Part shown: one piece after another, positions 13,091 to 21,684 of the stretch
How the letters are laid out: each line of letters opens with the position of its first letter
Position numbering within the stretch: position 1 is the first letter of the stretch
DNA from: Acinetobacter larvae
Lineage (GTDB): Bacteria > Pseudomonadota > Gammaproteobacteria > Pseudomonadales > Moraxellaceae
Direction of reading: 5' to 3'
NCBI RefSeq assembly: GCF_001704115.1
Contig: NZ_CP016895.1
Coordinates: 186,001-250,000 of the forward strand
Length of the DNA stretch: 64,000 nt
The notes under the pieces: generated by a model
Databases searched by the model: none
Seen by the model: only the letters and a program-made list of their open reading frames with translations
Told to the model about the DNA's origin: nothing
Position numbers and translations under genes: made by a program

Positions 13091-15445
13091 ATGATTGATC
13101 GACAGCGCTTTACACCTTATCGAATGGATGTGAAGCAATCTTTTAAACAATTCAATTTTAAACAATTCAATTTTAAACAACTCAACTTTAAAAAGCCGAA
13201 TTTTAAAAAACCGAAGTTAAAAAAACCGAGCCTCAAGCCATTGAATCTCAGACGACTCAATCCTTTATCTCGTAGCATTGGATTGATTTGCTTGGGGATC
13301 TCCGTCGCCAGCACTGGTTATGCTGAGCAAGCTGCGTCGCAGACAAGCGCTACAAGTCCAGTTTTAGAACAAGATGTTATTGAATTACCCACCATTGTGG
13401 CGACTGCGCAAAAGAAAGCTGTTGTTGCTGCAGGGACTTTGGGTGCCCGGAGTGCGCGCGAAACACCTTTTTCAATTCAACAAATTGATAGCAAGCAAAT
13501 TGAAGAACAGCAAGCGAAATCATTAGGACAGTTATTTGCCAATGAAGCGGGTGTTGCTGCGCAAGGAAACAGTTATGCCATCAATTCACATGCATTATCG
13601 GTGCGTGGTTTAAGCCTAGATTTTGTCAATGGCTATAAAATTGATGGTCATCCTTTTCAGATGGCCAGTGTTGAGTTGCCATTAGAATTATTTCAAGAAG
13701 TACAATTATTGAAGGGGGCGACAGGGTTTTTATATGGGATTGGCTCACCTGGGGGGACGCTCAATTACATCACGAAAAAACCCACAGATGACACGCAAAG
13801 CGCGCTGTCTATTGGCTATCGCTCGGACAGTATAGTGACTGTCCATGCCGATACTGGCGGCCGTCTAGGTTCGGATGAACGTTATGGCTATCGTTTTAAT
13901 GTGGTCAATGAAAAGGGTCAAACTTTTAATGGTACAGATCTAGAGCGACAAGCCATATCTGCCGCATTTGATGCACAAATCACACCAAACCTAGTCTGGC
14001 GTGCCAATGGTTTATATCAACAGCGTGATTTAAAAGGCGGAATTAGTAGCTATAGTGTCGCGGGAGCGGGTGCCTATGCTTATCAAGGCGATGCGCTACC
14101 GAAGGCGATCAGTGGTGCTAAGAATCTCACAGCATATGATCAATCCTATTATGACTCTGACTTATGGGCATTATCGACGGGTTTAAACTGGCAAATTAAT
14201 GATCTTTGGCGGCTTGATGCGAGTTATGCGCATACTTTTAAGCGTATAGAATCACGTGATGAGACGCTACATCTAGTGAATGAACAGGGTGATTATCATC
14301 TGGCATTACGGCAGTTTTATCGACCAACTTTGCAATATGATTCTTGGCAATTACGTTTAGAAGGTGAATGGCAAACAGGCTGGCTAAAACACAAGATTGT
14401 CACGGGGCTAGAACGGCAAACGCAAAGCCGTGATTTAAATATTGGTGATCCCAATATTGATCCAGACCTCAATACGGGCGGTCAAAATCATGTCTATCCA
14501 GCTGGAGGGGTTTTGCCCAGTGGCAATATTTATGCGGGGAGCTTAGCACTGCATTATGACGGTGATTCACCACGAGAGTATTTTAGAATTTCTGACTGGG
14601 AAACGCGCTCTGTTTATTTTAGTGATACTTTGAGTATTCATGAGCAGTGGTCTTTATTGCTGGGCTTACGTAAGTTTGATTATGAAAATAAAAATTATTT
14701 TGTTTCAGGCAAACTGCGTAATCATTATCGTGAAAAGCCATTATCACCCACTGCAGCATTATTATTTTATCCCAATAAAAATACCACCTTATATGCCAGT
14801 TATGTTGAGGCATTGGATGATGGTGGTTATGTGGGCAGTACCTATGCCAATGCTTATGCACAGTTAAGCCCGCTAGAAAGTAAACAATATGAGTTAGGAC
14901 TAAAAGCGGAATATCAAAATTGGGCTTTAACGTCTGCACTTTTCCGGATTGAAAAGGGCATGGGCTATGCCAATGCTGAGAATTATTATATTGCCGATGG
15001 TCAAGTAACATATGACGGTTTTGAGCTGGCTGGGCATTATCAGCCGACACCGAGTTTACGACTCAATGCCAGTGCAACCTTTTTAGATGCAGAATATAAA
15101 GAAGCAGAAGCACAACTCATTGGGAATAGACCTGCGGCAGTGGCACGTATTCAAGCCAATTTGGGTGCTGAACAAAAGATTGAAGCGATTCCGGGTTTAA
15201 AACTGCATGGCAATGTGCAGTATATCGGCAGTCAATATATTGATGCTGCCAATCGTCTTAAAGTGCCGACCTTCGAGGTGGTGAATATCGGACTGAGTTA
15301 CCGAGTACCCTTAGGAGAGCAGCAACTGACTTACCGTGCTGAGATTAATAATTTATTCGACAAAAAATACTGGTTGGCATCGAGTAATGCACTCAGTGTT
15401 GCTGCACCACGTACCTTGAGTCTCAATATTAAATACGATTTTTAA
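13091..15445 (+). CDS. TonB-dependent siderophore-type receptor with repeat-containing N-terminal extension
   Basis: 784 residues. ATG 13091 is chosen over 13076 because GGGGGA lies 7 bases upstream. Residues 18-57 are eight pentapeptide repeats (FKQFN-like, grading to FKKPN, LKKPS, LKPLN), strongly basic. They precede the true signal peptide (about residues 60-78, ending GYA). The plug has AARETPFSIQQIDSKQIEEQ-like residues, VRGLSLDFVNGYKIDG and the siderophore-receptor motif LLKGATGFLYGIGSPGGTLNYITKKP. The barrel ends LNIKYDF with the terminal aromatic. Fold family is TonB-siderophor (FpvA/FhuE-like). The next gene is a sulfotransferase just 24 bases away, and the surroundings are sulfur genes. 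The ligand could therefore be a sulfated compound rather than a ferric siderophore; Pseudomonas SftP sets a precedent for sulfate-ester TonB receptors. Confidence 0.88.
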   Translation: MIDRQRFTPYRMDVKQSFKQFNFKQFNFKQLNFKKPNFKKPKLKKPSLKPLNLRRLNPLSRSIGLICLGISVASTGYAEQAASQTSATSPVLEQDVIELPTIVATAQKKAVVAAGTLGARSARETPFSIQQIDSKQIEEQQAKSLGQLFANEAGVAAQGNSYAINSHALSVRGLSLDFVNGYKIDGHPFQMASVELPLELFQEVQLLKGATGFLYGIGSPGGTLNYITKKPTDDTQSALSIGYRSDSIVTVHADTGGRLGSDERYGYRFNVVNEKGQTFNGTDLERQAISAAFDAQITPNLVWRANGLYQQRDLKGGISSYSVAGAGAYAYQGDALPKAISGAKNLTAYDQSYYDSDLWALSTGLNWQINDLWRLDASYAHTFKRIESRDETLHLVNEQGDYHLALRQFYRPTLQYDSWQLRLEGEWQTGWLKHKIVTGLERQTQSRDLNIGDPNIDPDLNTGGQNHVYPAGGVLPSGNIYAGSLALHYDGDSPREYFRISDWETRSVYFSDTLSIHEQWSLLLGLRKFDYENKNYFVSGKLRNHYREKPLSPTAALLFYPNKNTTLYASYVEALDDGGYVGSTYANAYAQLSPLESKQYELGLKAEYQNWALTSALFRIEKGMGYANAENYYIADGQVTYDGFELAGHYQPTPSLRLNASATFLDAEYKEAEAQLIGNRPAAVARIQANLGAEQKIEAIPGLKLHGNVQYIGSQYIDAANRLKVPTFEVVNIGLSYRVPLGEQQLTYRAEINNLFDKKYWLASSNALSVAAPRTLSLNIKYDF
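13142..13261 (+). repeat. Eight 15-bp tandem repeats inside the receptor gene (residues 18-57)
   Basis: Units TTTAAACAATTCAAT (copies 1 and 2 identical), then progressively diverged copies to CTCAGACGACTCAAT, each encoding [F/L]-[K/R]-x-x-[N/K/S]. The repeat is in frame and adds about 40 basic/aromatic residues ahead of the signal peptide. Confidence 0.95.
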
Positions 15446-15469
15446 AGAATTTTGCAGGATATTAGATTG

Positions 15470-16807
15470 ATGAAAAAGTATATTTTTGCCTTGGGGCTGG
15501 GATTATGGTTGAGCAATGCCGTACACAGTGCACCATCGGTATATCCTACAGGGGTAACGATTTATCAGCCAGAAAAAGCTTGGAAGCATTATACGGTCTT
15601 TAGTGCAGCCGACCAGAAAAGTTATTTAATTGATATGAATGGTCAAGTGGTAAAACAGTGGCCGTATAAAGGATTCCCGACAGAGGTGATTAATCCCGCC
15701 GTGAATAAGGGCGCTTTAGGGCATATCTTTGTACAGCTCAAAGAACGCCCAGATAAAGACCCACATGCCTATGGTAATGGGGTCAATAACCACAGCGTGG
15801 CTGAACTAGATTGGCAGGGCAAGGTGCTATGGCAATGGTCCGGTCCAGATGCGGCAAGCCACGCCCACCAACATCATGAGATTGAGCGTTTAAATAATGG
15901 CAATACCTTATTGTTGGCTAATAAAATCCATGCCATTGCAGGTTTTAAATTGCCGCAATTGGTTGATGATGTGATTTATGAGGTGGATGCAACGGGTCAA
16001 GTGCTGTGGCAATGGCTGGCGTCAGAACATTTAGCTGAGTTGGGTTTTAGTCCAGAACAACTAAAATTGGTTCAACAAACCGATTTAGCCGATTATTTAC
16101 ATTTGAATAATGCGCGAAGCTTGGGCGAAAATCCGTGGTATGACGCTGGTGATCAGCGCTTCCATCCCGATAATATTATTATCGATTCACGCCAGGCCAA
16201 TTTTATCGCCATTATTGATAAAAAAACCAAGCAAATCGTTTGGCGTATCGGACCGAATTATCCCTCTGCTGAATTAAAAAATCCTTTTGCTGATAAATCT
16301 CAGTTGCCACGCGCAGTAGATCAGCTCAGTGGTTTGCATGATGCAAAAATGATTGGCAAAGGTTTACCGGGGGCTGGCAATATCTTGGTCTTTGATAATC
16401 AAGGTGGTTCAGGTTATCCCGCGGTGTCCTATCAAGTAGCCACGGGGGCTTCTCGTGTGGTGGAGATTAATCCACAGAGCAAACAAATTGTGTGGGAATA
16501 TCGCCCTGGCACTTCATTCTTTAGTGCCTTTACCAGTTTGGCTCGTCGTTTGCCGAATGGAAATACCAGCATTACCGAGGGGCAAACAGGACGGATATTC
16601 CAAATCACGCCACAGGGTGAAATCGTTTGGGAATATGTCAGCCCATTTTTTGCTGAGGCGAAAGCAGGGCGACCCGCCAGTAATGGTCTATATCGTGCGA
16701 CCCCTGTAGCTTATCAGTGGGTTCCCGTCGCACCCCCACAAACAGACCAAGCCGTTCGACCGCCTCAACTTGCTGATTTTAAAGTTGCCATCGCAACGGA
16801 ACCCTAA
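15470..16807 (+). CDS. Aryl-sulfate sulfotransferase (ASST) family exported protein
   Basis: 445 residues. ATG 15470 starts a good signal peptide (MKKYIFALGLGLWLSNAVHS); an upstream TTG is rejected. The repeated beta-propeller blades carry G-x-[IV]-[LV]-W-[QE]-W/Y motifs (KVLWQWSG, QVLWQWLA, QIVWRIGP, QIVWEYRP, EIVWEYVS) and NGNTLLL/NGNTSITEG turns, as in arylsulfotransferases. A His-rich stretch (SHAHQHHEIERL, about residues 126-137) and SGLHDAKMIG (about residue 290) are candidate active-site regions. The enzyme class moves sulfate from a phenolic sulfate donor to a phenol acceptor through a sulfo-His intermediate. It starts 24 bases after the TonB receptor, so it is probably one transcript: receptor for uptake, ASST processing in the periplasm. 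The exact subfamily and donor are not determined. Confidence 0.8.
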   Translation: MKKYIFALGLGLWLSNAVHSAPSVYPTGVTIYQPEKAWKHYTVFSAADQKSYLIDMNGQVVKQWPYKGFPTEVINPAVNKGALGHIFVQLKERPDKDPHAYGNGVNNHSVAELDWQGKVLWQWSGPDAASHAHQHHEIERLNNGNTLLLANKIHAIAGFKLPQLVDDVIYEVDATGQVLWQWLASEHLAELGFSPEQLKLVQQTDLADYLHLNNARSLGENPWYDAGDQRFHPDNIIIDSRQANFIAIIDKKTKQIVWRIGPNYPSAELKNPFADKSQLPRAVDQLSGLHDAKMIGKGLPGAGNILVFDNQGGSGYPAVSYQVATGASRVVEINPQSKQIVWEYRPGTSFFSAFTSLARRLPNGNTSITEGQTGRIFQITPQGEIVWEYVSPFFAEAKAGRPASNGLYRATPVAYQWVPVAPPQTDQAVRPPQLADFKVAIATEP

Positions 16808-16886
16808 GGCCTGACAGTCATGCGGGCGATTGAGAGTGATTACTGATAACTGCCAGATTGAATTTGTAGTGACTGTCAGATTGAAC

Positions 16887-17507
16887 TTACAGTACTGTCG
16901 CGATTTTGAGAAAATAAGGGCGTGCTCTAATTTTCTCAATCCAAGCTTTTAAATGGGGCTGCGGATGTTGACGTGGGATATCAAAATTAAACCAGTGATG
17001 CACCGCCAGTCCCAATGGAATGTCGGCGATACCAAATTGCTGACCAGAGAGATACGTTTGTTTGCTCAAGATGCCATCCAGAATATCAAACAATTTTTCC
17101 AGTTCTACGCTCGCCTGTGCGATGGCCGCTAGATCACGTTGTTCGGCGGGTAAACGTACCAAGTGCCGAAAAAGAATAGAAAAGACAGGGAAGATGGTGG
17201 TGAGATACCAGTCTAGCCATTTTTCAGCCTGAAAACGCTGCTGTGGGTTGGCAATCCACACGCTATCTTGACCATAGACCTCGGTAAGATAACGTAAAAT
17301 TGTATGCGATTCCCAGAGAACTGTCTCGTGGTCTTGTAGTACGGGAATGAGCCCATTGGGATTGCGGGCTAGAAATTCGGGTTGATCGATTAAACCATAG
17401 TGCTGACCAGCATAAATATGTTCAAAGTCGAGTTCTAACTCCGCAGCAAGCCATAAAATTTTGTGTACATTGAGTGAATTGGGACGCCCCCAAAGGACAA
17501 TAGCCAT
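16887..17507 (-). CDS. Glutathione S-transferase family protein
   Basis: 206-residue cytosolic GST. The N-terminal thioredoxin-like domain has GRPNSLNVHKILW (Ser11 in the catalytic position), NPNGLIPVL with cis-Pro55, and glutathione-binding Glu66-Ser67 in WESHTILRYL. The C-terminal helical domain has the GIADIPLGLAVHHWF N-capping segment. It is transcribed against the sulfotransferase and alone. It could conjugate or release glutathione adducts; the substrate is unknown. A role in sulfur recycling is suggested only by position. Confidence 0.9.
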   Translation of the reverse strand: MAIVLWGRPNSLNVHKILWLAAELELDFEHIYAGQHYGLIDQPEFLARNPNGLIPVLQDHETVLWESHTILRYLTEVYGQDSVWIANPQQRFQAEKWLDWYLTTIFPVFSILFRHLVRLPAEQRDLAAIAQASVELEKLFDILDGILSKQTYLSGQQFGIADIPLGLAVHHWFNFDIPRQHPQPHLKAWIEKIRARPYFLKIATVL

Positions 17508-17807
17508 AGATAATCCTGTTCGATAAATTTAAAAGTTGCTGTACAGCATAAGCATTTATGCTGTTGAAAGCTTAAGTTTAAATAGAAGATATCTTGATTA
17601 ACTTATCTGCATATTTTTTATAAACTTTTATTTAATAGGCATAGTTTAATTGATTAATTTTTTTAGGATCTTGATCTGTGTCTTGTAGATTAATTTATTT
17701 TAGTTTTGATTATGGCGTACTGTTTAAAGGAGTAGTGCAATATTTAAATTTAAAATATAAATTTTTGCATAAAATGTCGAGTAGCCCTATGCTCGACATG
17801 TCTTAAA
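17508..17807. other. AT-rich spacer, no gene seen
   Basis: The 300 bases between the porin stop and the GST start are very AT-rich with no credible open frame. A weak dyad, GCTCGACATG with TGTCGAG upstream (about 17776-17800), lies just past the porin stop and could end the porin transcript. Confidence 0.5.
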
Positions 17808-18962
17808 TTAAAATTCATAACGTAAACGAAATAAATTCATATCGGGGGTGTTGAAAGAATCCTTGGTTTTAAAATGCTCAATATCAAAGCCAAAACCATA
17901 TTTAAAACGAATCGCGAGCCCTAAACCATAATCTTGTCGATAAAACTGACGACCAGTACGATAAGCAAAACGATCTCCCATGATGTAGGGACGAATAAAT
18001 TGTATACCTGCTTGCTGGATCGGTATTTTGTATCCTAGATAATATTCCAGACCATAAGACTGAGTGTTTAAAAATTCAGCCGGATCAAAATGCTGTTGTT
18101 GATCTAAGCGATTACTGGGGTGAACATTATGATACCAGCCCACGCCAAGCCCAAGCATCCACGGATCTTTTAAATAAAAAATTGAGCTGCCAATAATATT
18201 TTGATGATATTGCACATGTTGTGCTGTTGGGTGTGCATAGAGCTCAGCTTTATTATGTTGCCATGCCACTGCCCATGATAAGGTCGGGGTGATCTTAAGG
18301 TCTGTGGCCAAGGCTAAGCCATAATCTCTTTTGTATTCAATTTCTTGATTTGTATTTGTTTGATCTTTAAAGAGATAGGCTGCGTATACGGTCAAGGGTG
18401 CAATTTCTTTTTCATAGCGTAAAGTTTTGCGTGATACAGCTGACCCATCATAATAACTGTGACTACTCCATGTGGCGGGTTGAGCCAAGGGGGCGTAATC
18501 CCAAAGATCGGTTTTGCTGCCGACAACATCATAATAAATACTAGAGAGCTTTCCATATTTGAGTGTGCCATAGTCTTTATGTGCCACGCCAAAATAAGCC
18601 TGCACTGTATCTAGAGAATGATCTTGCGTGCTGTAATGTCCTTGCCAGTCGAGAATCTTGGCAGGGTTGATATAGGTTTCATATTCTGCCAATACACCGA
18701 TATTCGGTGTGGCTTGATAATGTGCATCGAGGTAGATCCGACTCGCAGCGCTATAACCATTGCGTTGATATTTTTGCGTTGCATTGGCAGCATTATAATG
18801 CTCAAAATTGAGTGCCTGTAATCTTAAACTGCCTGATGTGGTCAGTTGAAAATGGTCTCCTGTTTTTAAAATATCATCTTGTTGCATTAAACTGATCTCA
18901 GCTTGACTGGGTAAGGCATGAATAAATAAATATAATGATAATATCTGTAATATAAATCGCAT
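17808..18962 (-). CDS. Outer-membrane porin
   Basis: 384 residues with a signal peptide (MRFILQILSLYLFIHALPSQAE) and an amphipathic beta-strand pattern throughout. It has an RLQALNFEHYN...RIYLDAHYQ start and a terminal Phe (LFRLRYEF), typical of trimeric general porins of the Gram-negative porin family. Length (about 360 mature residues) is normal. It is divergent from the S-alkyl-cysteine operon, sharing a 235-base AT-rich spacer, so the two may be co-regulated. Substrate selectivity cannot be read from sequence. Confidence 0.85.
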   Translation of the reverse strand: MRFILQILSLYLFIHALPSQAEISLMQQDDILKTGDHFQLTTSGSLRLQALNFEHYNAANATQKYQRNGYSAASRIYLDAHYQATPNIGVLAEYETYINPAKILDWQGHYSTQDHSLDTVQAYFGVAHKDYGTLKYGKLSSIYYDVVGSKTDLWDYAPLAQPATWSSHSYYDGSAVSRKTLRYEKEIAPLTVYAAYLFKDQTNTNQEIEYKRDYGLALATDLKITPTLSWAVAWQHNKAELYAHPTAQHVQYHQNIIGSSIFYLKDPWMLGLGVGWYHNVHPSNRLDQQQHFDPAEFLNTQSYGLEYYLGYKIPIQQAGIQFIRPYIMGDRFAYRTGRQFYRQDYGLGLAIRFKYGFGFDIEHFKTKDSFNTPDMNLFRLRYEF

Positions 18963-19070
18963 TTTAGTTTTGTTGATCCTATTTTGAGGTTATTGGATCA
19001 TAATGGGGTGATTTTAAATTTATAAATAAGTTAAATAACAATATAAATCCAGATTGGCTATATCTTTAAA

Positions 19071-19097
19071 TTGACTTTAAACATATTTAAATAGAAT
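19071..19097 (+). promoter_or_regulatory. Possible sigma-70 promoter of the monooxygenase operon
   Basis: TTGACT (19071-19076) and TAGAAT (19092-19097) with a 15-base spacer, in the AT-rich divergent spacer 101 bases before the first start codon. Spacing is short, so activator dependence is possible. Confidence 0.3.
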
Positions 19098-19197
19098 ATT
19101 TTTTGTGTTTTTTTAGATAACTTAGCCATTATTTAATATTTATAAAATTAAAAATAAAGCGGTACAACTGAGTGCAAGATTATAACCGAGTCTGGTC

Positions 19198-20316
19198 ATG
19201 ACGTTAAAATTAAGTTTTTTAGATAAATGCCCAATTGAAAAAGGATTAACAGCAGAACAAGCACTGCACAATGCAGCAGAGATTGCACAGAAAGTAGAAA
19301 GTCTGGGGTTTTACCGTTATTGGGTTGCAGAACATCATCATAGTTCACAATACGCTAGCCCATCACCAGAATTAATGATTGCTTGGCTGATCCAACAGAC
19401 CGAGCAGATTCGATTAGGCTCTGGTGGTGTCATGTTGCAGCATTATAGCCCCTATAAAGTGGCTGAAAATTTTAATGTATTGTCAGCATTGGCGGCTGGG
19501 CGTATCGACCTCGGCATTGGTAAAGCACCAGGTGGATTACCACAATCGACCCAAGCCCTACAACAGGGTCTGGATCAAGTCAAAAAAGGCGATTTTAAAC
19601 AACAGTTGCTCCAAGTTCAGCAGTACATCCAAGCGCCAGCGGTTCAAGAGCCAACCGTTCAAAAACAAGTCGTTCAAGAGCAGGTCGTTCAGAAGCAAGT
19701 CGTTCAAGAGCCAACCATTCAAAAACCAGCTATTCAAGCGCAACAGTTAGCAGCTGAATCCGCACTTGCGGCGACACCTTTAGCACAACAGCCAGCCGAG
19801 CTTTTTTTACTGGGTGCGAGTGTTGAAAGCGCTGTTTTGGCAGCAGAATTGGGGTGGAATTTCGTCTTCGCAGCGCACTTAAATGCCAATCAACAGCAGC
19901 TACATGATGCATTACAAGCCTTTCGCCAACGCCGTGCGCAACATCGTCACCCACAACACAATAAAGCCATTATCGCAGTACAAATGATTGTGGCTGAAAA
20001 TCAGCAGTTGGCCGAGCATTGGGCGGAAAAGTTAGCAGTCTGGAGCTTACATCTGGCCAATGGGCAGCGGGTAAAGCTACTCAGTGAGCAGATGGGCTAT
20101 GCATTTGCACAGCAAGCACAATCAGAGATTATTTCTTTACAACCAGAAGCTCTCAACATTGTGAAAGGCTCAGCTTTGGCCGTGCAACAACAATTAGTCG
20201 CTTTGGCAGAACAATATGCAGTCGATGAATTGATGGTGGAAATTCCTTTAACCCAACATGCACAGCGCTTACAGATGCTTGAAGACTTGGTCGCTGTCAC
20301 ACGCTTGGCGGCATAA
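19198..20316 (+). CDS. Luciferase-like flavin monooxygenase (YtmO/MsnO8-type) with repeat insert
   Basis: 372-residue LLM-class FMN-dependent oxidoreductase. Hallmarks: KLSFLDKCPIEKG start, YRYWVAEHHHSSQYASPSPE (residues about 40-59), IRLGSGGVMLQHYSPYKVAENF and LAAGRIDLGIGKAPGG. The family is usually about 330 residues. The excess is explained by an insert of seven pentapeptide repeats (residues 149-183, VQ[E/K][P/Q]x) between the beta-alpha units near the middle. Bacillus YtmO is the closest named relative I recognise, a member of the operon recycling S-modified cysteines. First gene of a seven-gene set on the plus strand; no Shine-Dalgarno is obvious before the ATG. Confidence 0.85.
   Translation: MTLKLSFLDKCPIEKGLTAEQALHNAAEIAQKVESLGFYRYWVAEHHHSSQYASPSPELMIAWLIQQTEQIRLGSGGVMLQHYSPYKVAENFNVLSALAAGRIDLGIGKAPGGLPQSTQALQQGLDQVKKGDFKQQLLQVQQYIQAPAVQEPTVQKQVVQEQVVQKQVVQEPTIQKPAIQAQQLAAESALAATPLAQQPAELFLLGASVESAVLAAELGWNFVFAAHLNANQQQLHDALQAFRQRRAQHRHPQHNKAIIAVQMIVAENQQLAEHWAEKLAVWSLHLANGQRVKLLSEQMGYAFAQQAQSEIISLQPEALNIVKGSALAVQQQLVALAEQYAVDELMVEIPLTQHAQRLQMLEDLVAVTRLAA
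19642..19746 (+). repeat. Seven 15-bp tandem repeats inside the YtmO-like gene
   Basis: In-frame units such as GTTCAAGAGCCAACC (copies 1 and 5 identical), GTTCAAAAACAAGTC and GTTCAGAAGCAAGTC, encoding VQEPT, VQKQV, VQEQV, VQKQV, VQEPT, IQKPA, IQAQQ. The identity of copies 1 and 5 suggests an earlier duplication of a four-unit block. Confidence 0.95.
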
Positions 20317-20366
20317 ATTGACCTGACAAATTTGTAGTATCAGACGGATATATTTAAGGATAAAAA

Positions 20367-21572
20367 ATGACAAGTCATAGGACCAACATCGATTTACAGC
20401 AACAGCTTTTAGTATGGCGTCGTGAATTACACCAATTCCCAGAATTATCAGGGCAAGAACATCAGACCACTGCACGTTTACAAGATTGGTTAGCACAATT
20501 TGGCATAAGCAGCCAGCAGTATGGTCTCACAACCGGCTTGGTGGTCGATATTGGTCAAGGTCAGCCAGTAGTGGCATTGCGTGCTGACCTTGATGCTTTA
20601 CCGATTCAAGAACAGAGTTCGCATGACCATACGTCGACGGTTGCAGGCGTGATGCATGCCTGTGGGCATGATCTGCATACCGCTGTGATCTTGGGTGCGG
20701 CTATTTTATTGAAGCAGCAAGAACACAATTTGTCAGGGCGGGTCAGAATTATTTTTCAACCTGCAGAAGAGAATTATAGCGGTGCTTATGCGGTGTTAGC
20801 CCAAGGTATTTTGACCGATGTCGATGTAATTTTTGGCATGCACAATGAGCCCAATTTAGCATTGGGACATTTTGCAACACGGCAAGGCGCTTTTTATGCC
20901 AATGTCGATAAATTTAATGTGTTGGTGAAAGGCAAGGGGGCTCATGCTGGGCGTCCGCATGAAGGACAAGATGCAATTTATATTGCCAGCCAATTGGTAG
21001 TGGCCTTACAAGCGATTAGCAGTCGTCGTATCGATACCTTAGAAACTTGTGTTGTCAGCGTGACCCAGATTCATGCGGGCAATACTTGGAATGTATTACC
21101 GGCAACAGTCAGTTTGGAGGGGACTGCCAGAACCCACAGTAAAGCAACGCGGCAGTTGGTAGAACAGCACTTTAAACAAATCGCAGCAGGCATCGCCAGT
21201 GCCTATGGCGTAGAGATCGAAATTGATTGGCAGCATGGTCCTGCGGCAGTTATCAATCATCCGCATTGGGCTGATTTTGCCACAACGCTGGCGGAACAAC
21301 AGGGCTATCAGGTACAGCAAGCCGATTTACATTTGGGCGGTGAAGATTTTGCAGCCTATTTAGAGCAGATCCCCGGTGCCTTTGTCAGTATTGGCAGTGC
21401 CAGCAGCTATGGTTTACATCATCCCGAATTTCATGGCAATGAGGCATTGATTTATCCCGCAGCACAATATTTTGCCGCCTTAGCACAGGCAGCCTTATGG
21501 GAACTACACAGCAACAGCGGTGCGCCAGAACAACATCTATCCAAACATCATCTAAGCCCAAACATTATATAA
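20367..21572 (+). CDS. M20 family amidohydrolase / N-acyl-cysteine-type deacylase (YxeP/YtnL-like)
   Basis: 401-residue M20D metallopeptidase. The metal-site motif HACGHDLHTA contains Cys99 and His101. QPAEEN has the Glu134/Glu135 pair, GMHNEP holds His159, and the second-metal segment LGGEDF lies near residue 325. A lid/dimerisation domain lies between residues about 175 and 290. The family removes acyl groups from amino acids. In the Bacillus yxe/ytm pathways the homologue deacetylates N-acetylcysteine (or its S-methyl form) to give cysteine. A GNAT gene four places downstream supplies the matching acetylation step. The start has an AAGGA-type Shine-Dalgarno (TTAAGGATAAAAAATG). It lies 50 bases after the monooxygenase gene. 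Confidence 0.88.
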   Translation: MTSHRTNIDLQQQLLVWRRELHQFPELSGQEHQTTARLQDWLAQFGISSQQYGLTTGLVVDIGQGQPVVALRADLDALPIQEQSSHDHTSTVAGVMHACGHDLHTAVILGAAILLKQQEHNLSGRVRIIFQPAEENYSGAYAVLAQGILTDVDVIFGMHNEPNLALGHFATRQGAFYANVDKFNVLVKGKGAHAGRPHEGQDAIYIASQLVVALQAISSRRIDTLETCVVSVTQIHAGNTWNVLPATVSLEGTARTHSKATRQLVEQHFKQIAAGIASAYGVEIEIDWQHGPAAVINHPHWADFATTLAEQQGYQVQQADLHLGGEDFAAYLEQIPGAFVSIGSASSYGLHHPEFHGNEALIYPAAQYFAALAQAALWELHSNSGAPEQHLSKHHLSPNII

Positions 21573-21684
21573 ACGGTCAGCACAAAACGTAGAGCAAGCC
21601 GGTATAGCAAAAATATAACGCAAGCGTTCAGAGCAGAGGTTGAGCCGAAGCATGTAAAAGAACGCAATATAGGAGTTACGCATT

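Noticed and set aside
14619..15050. Long minus-strand open frame inside the siderophore receptor gene
   Set aside because: It is antisense to a well-supported receptor gene, and His/Tyr-rich translations are typical of reverse-strand shadows.
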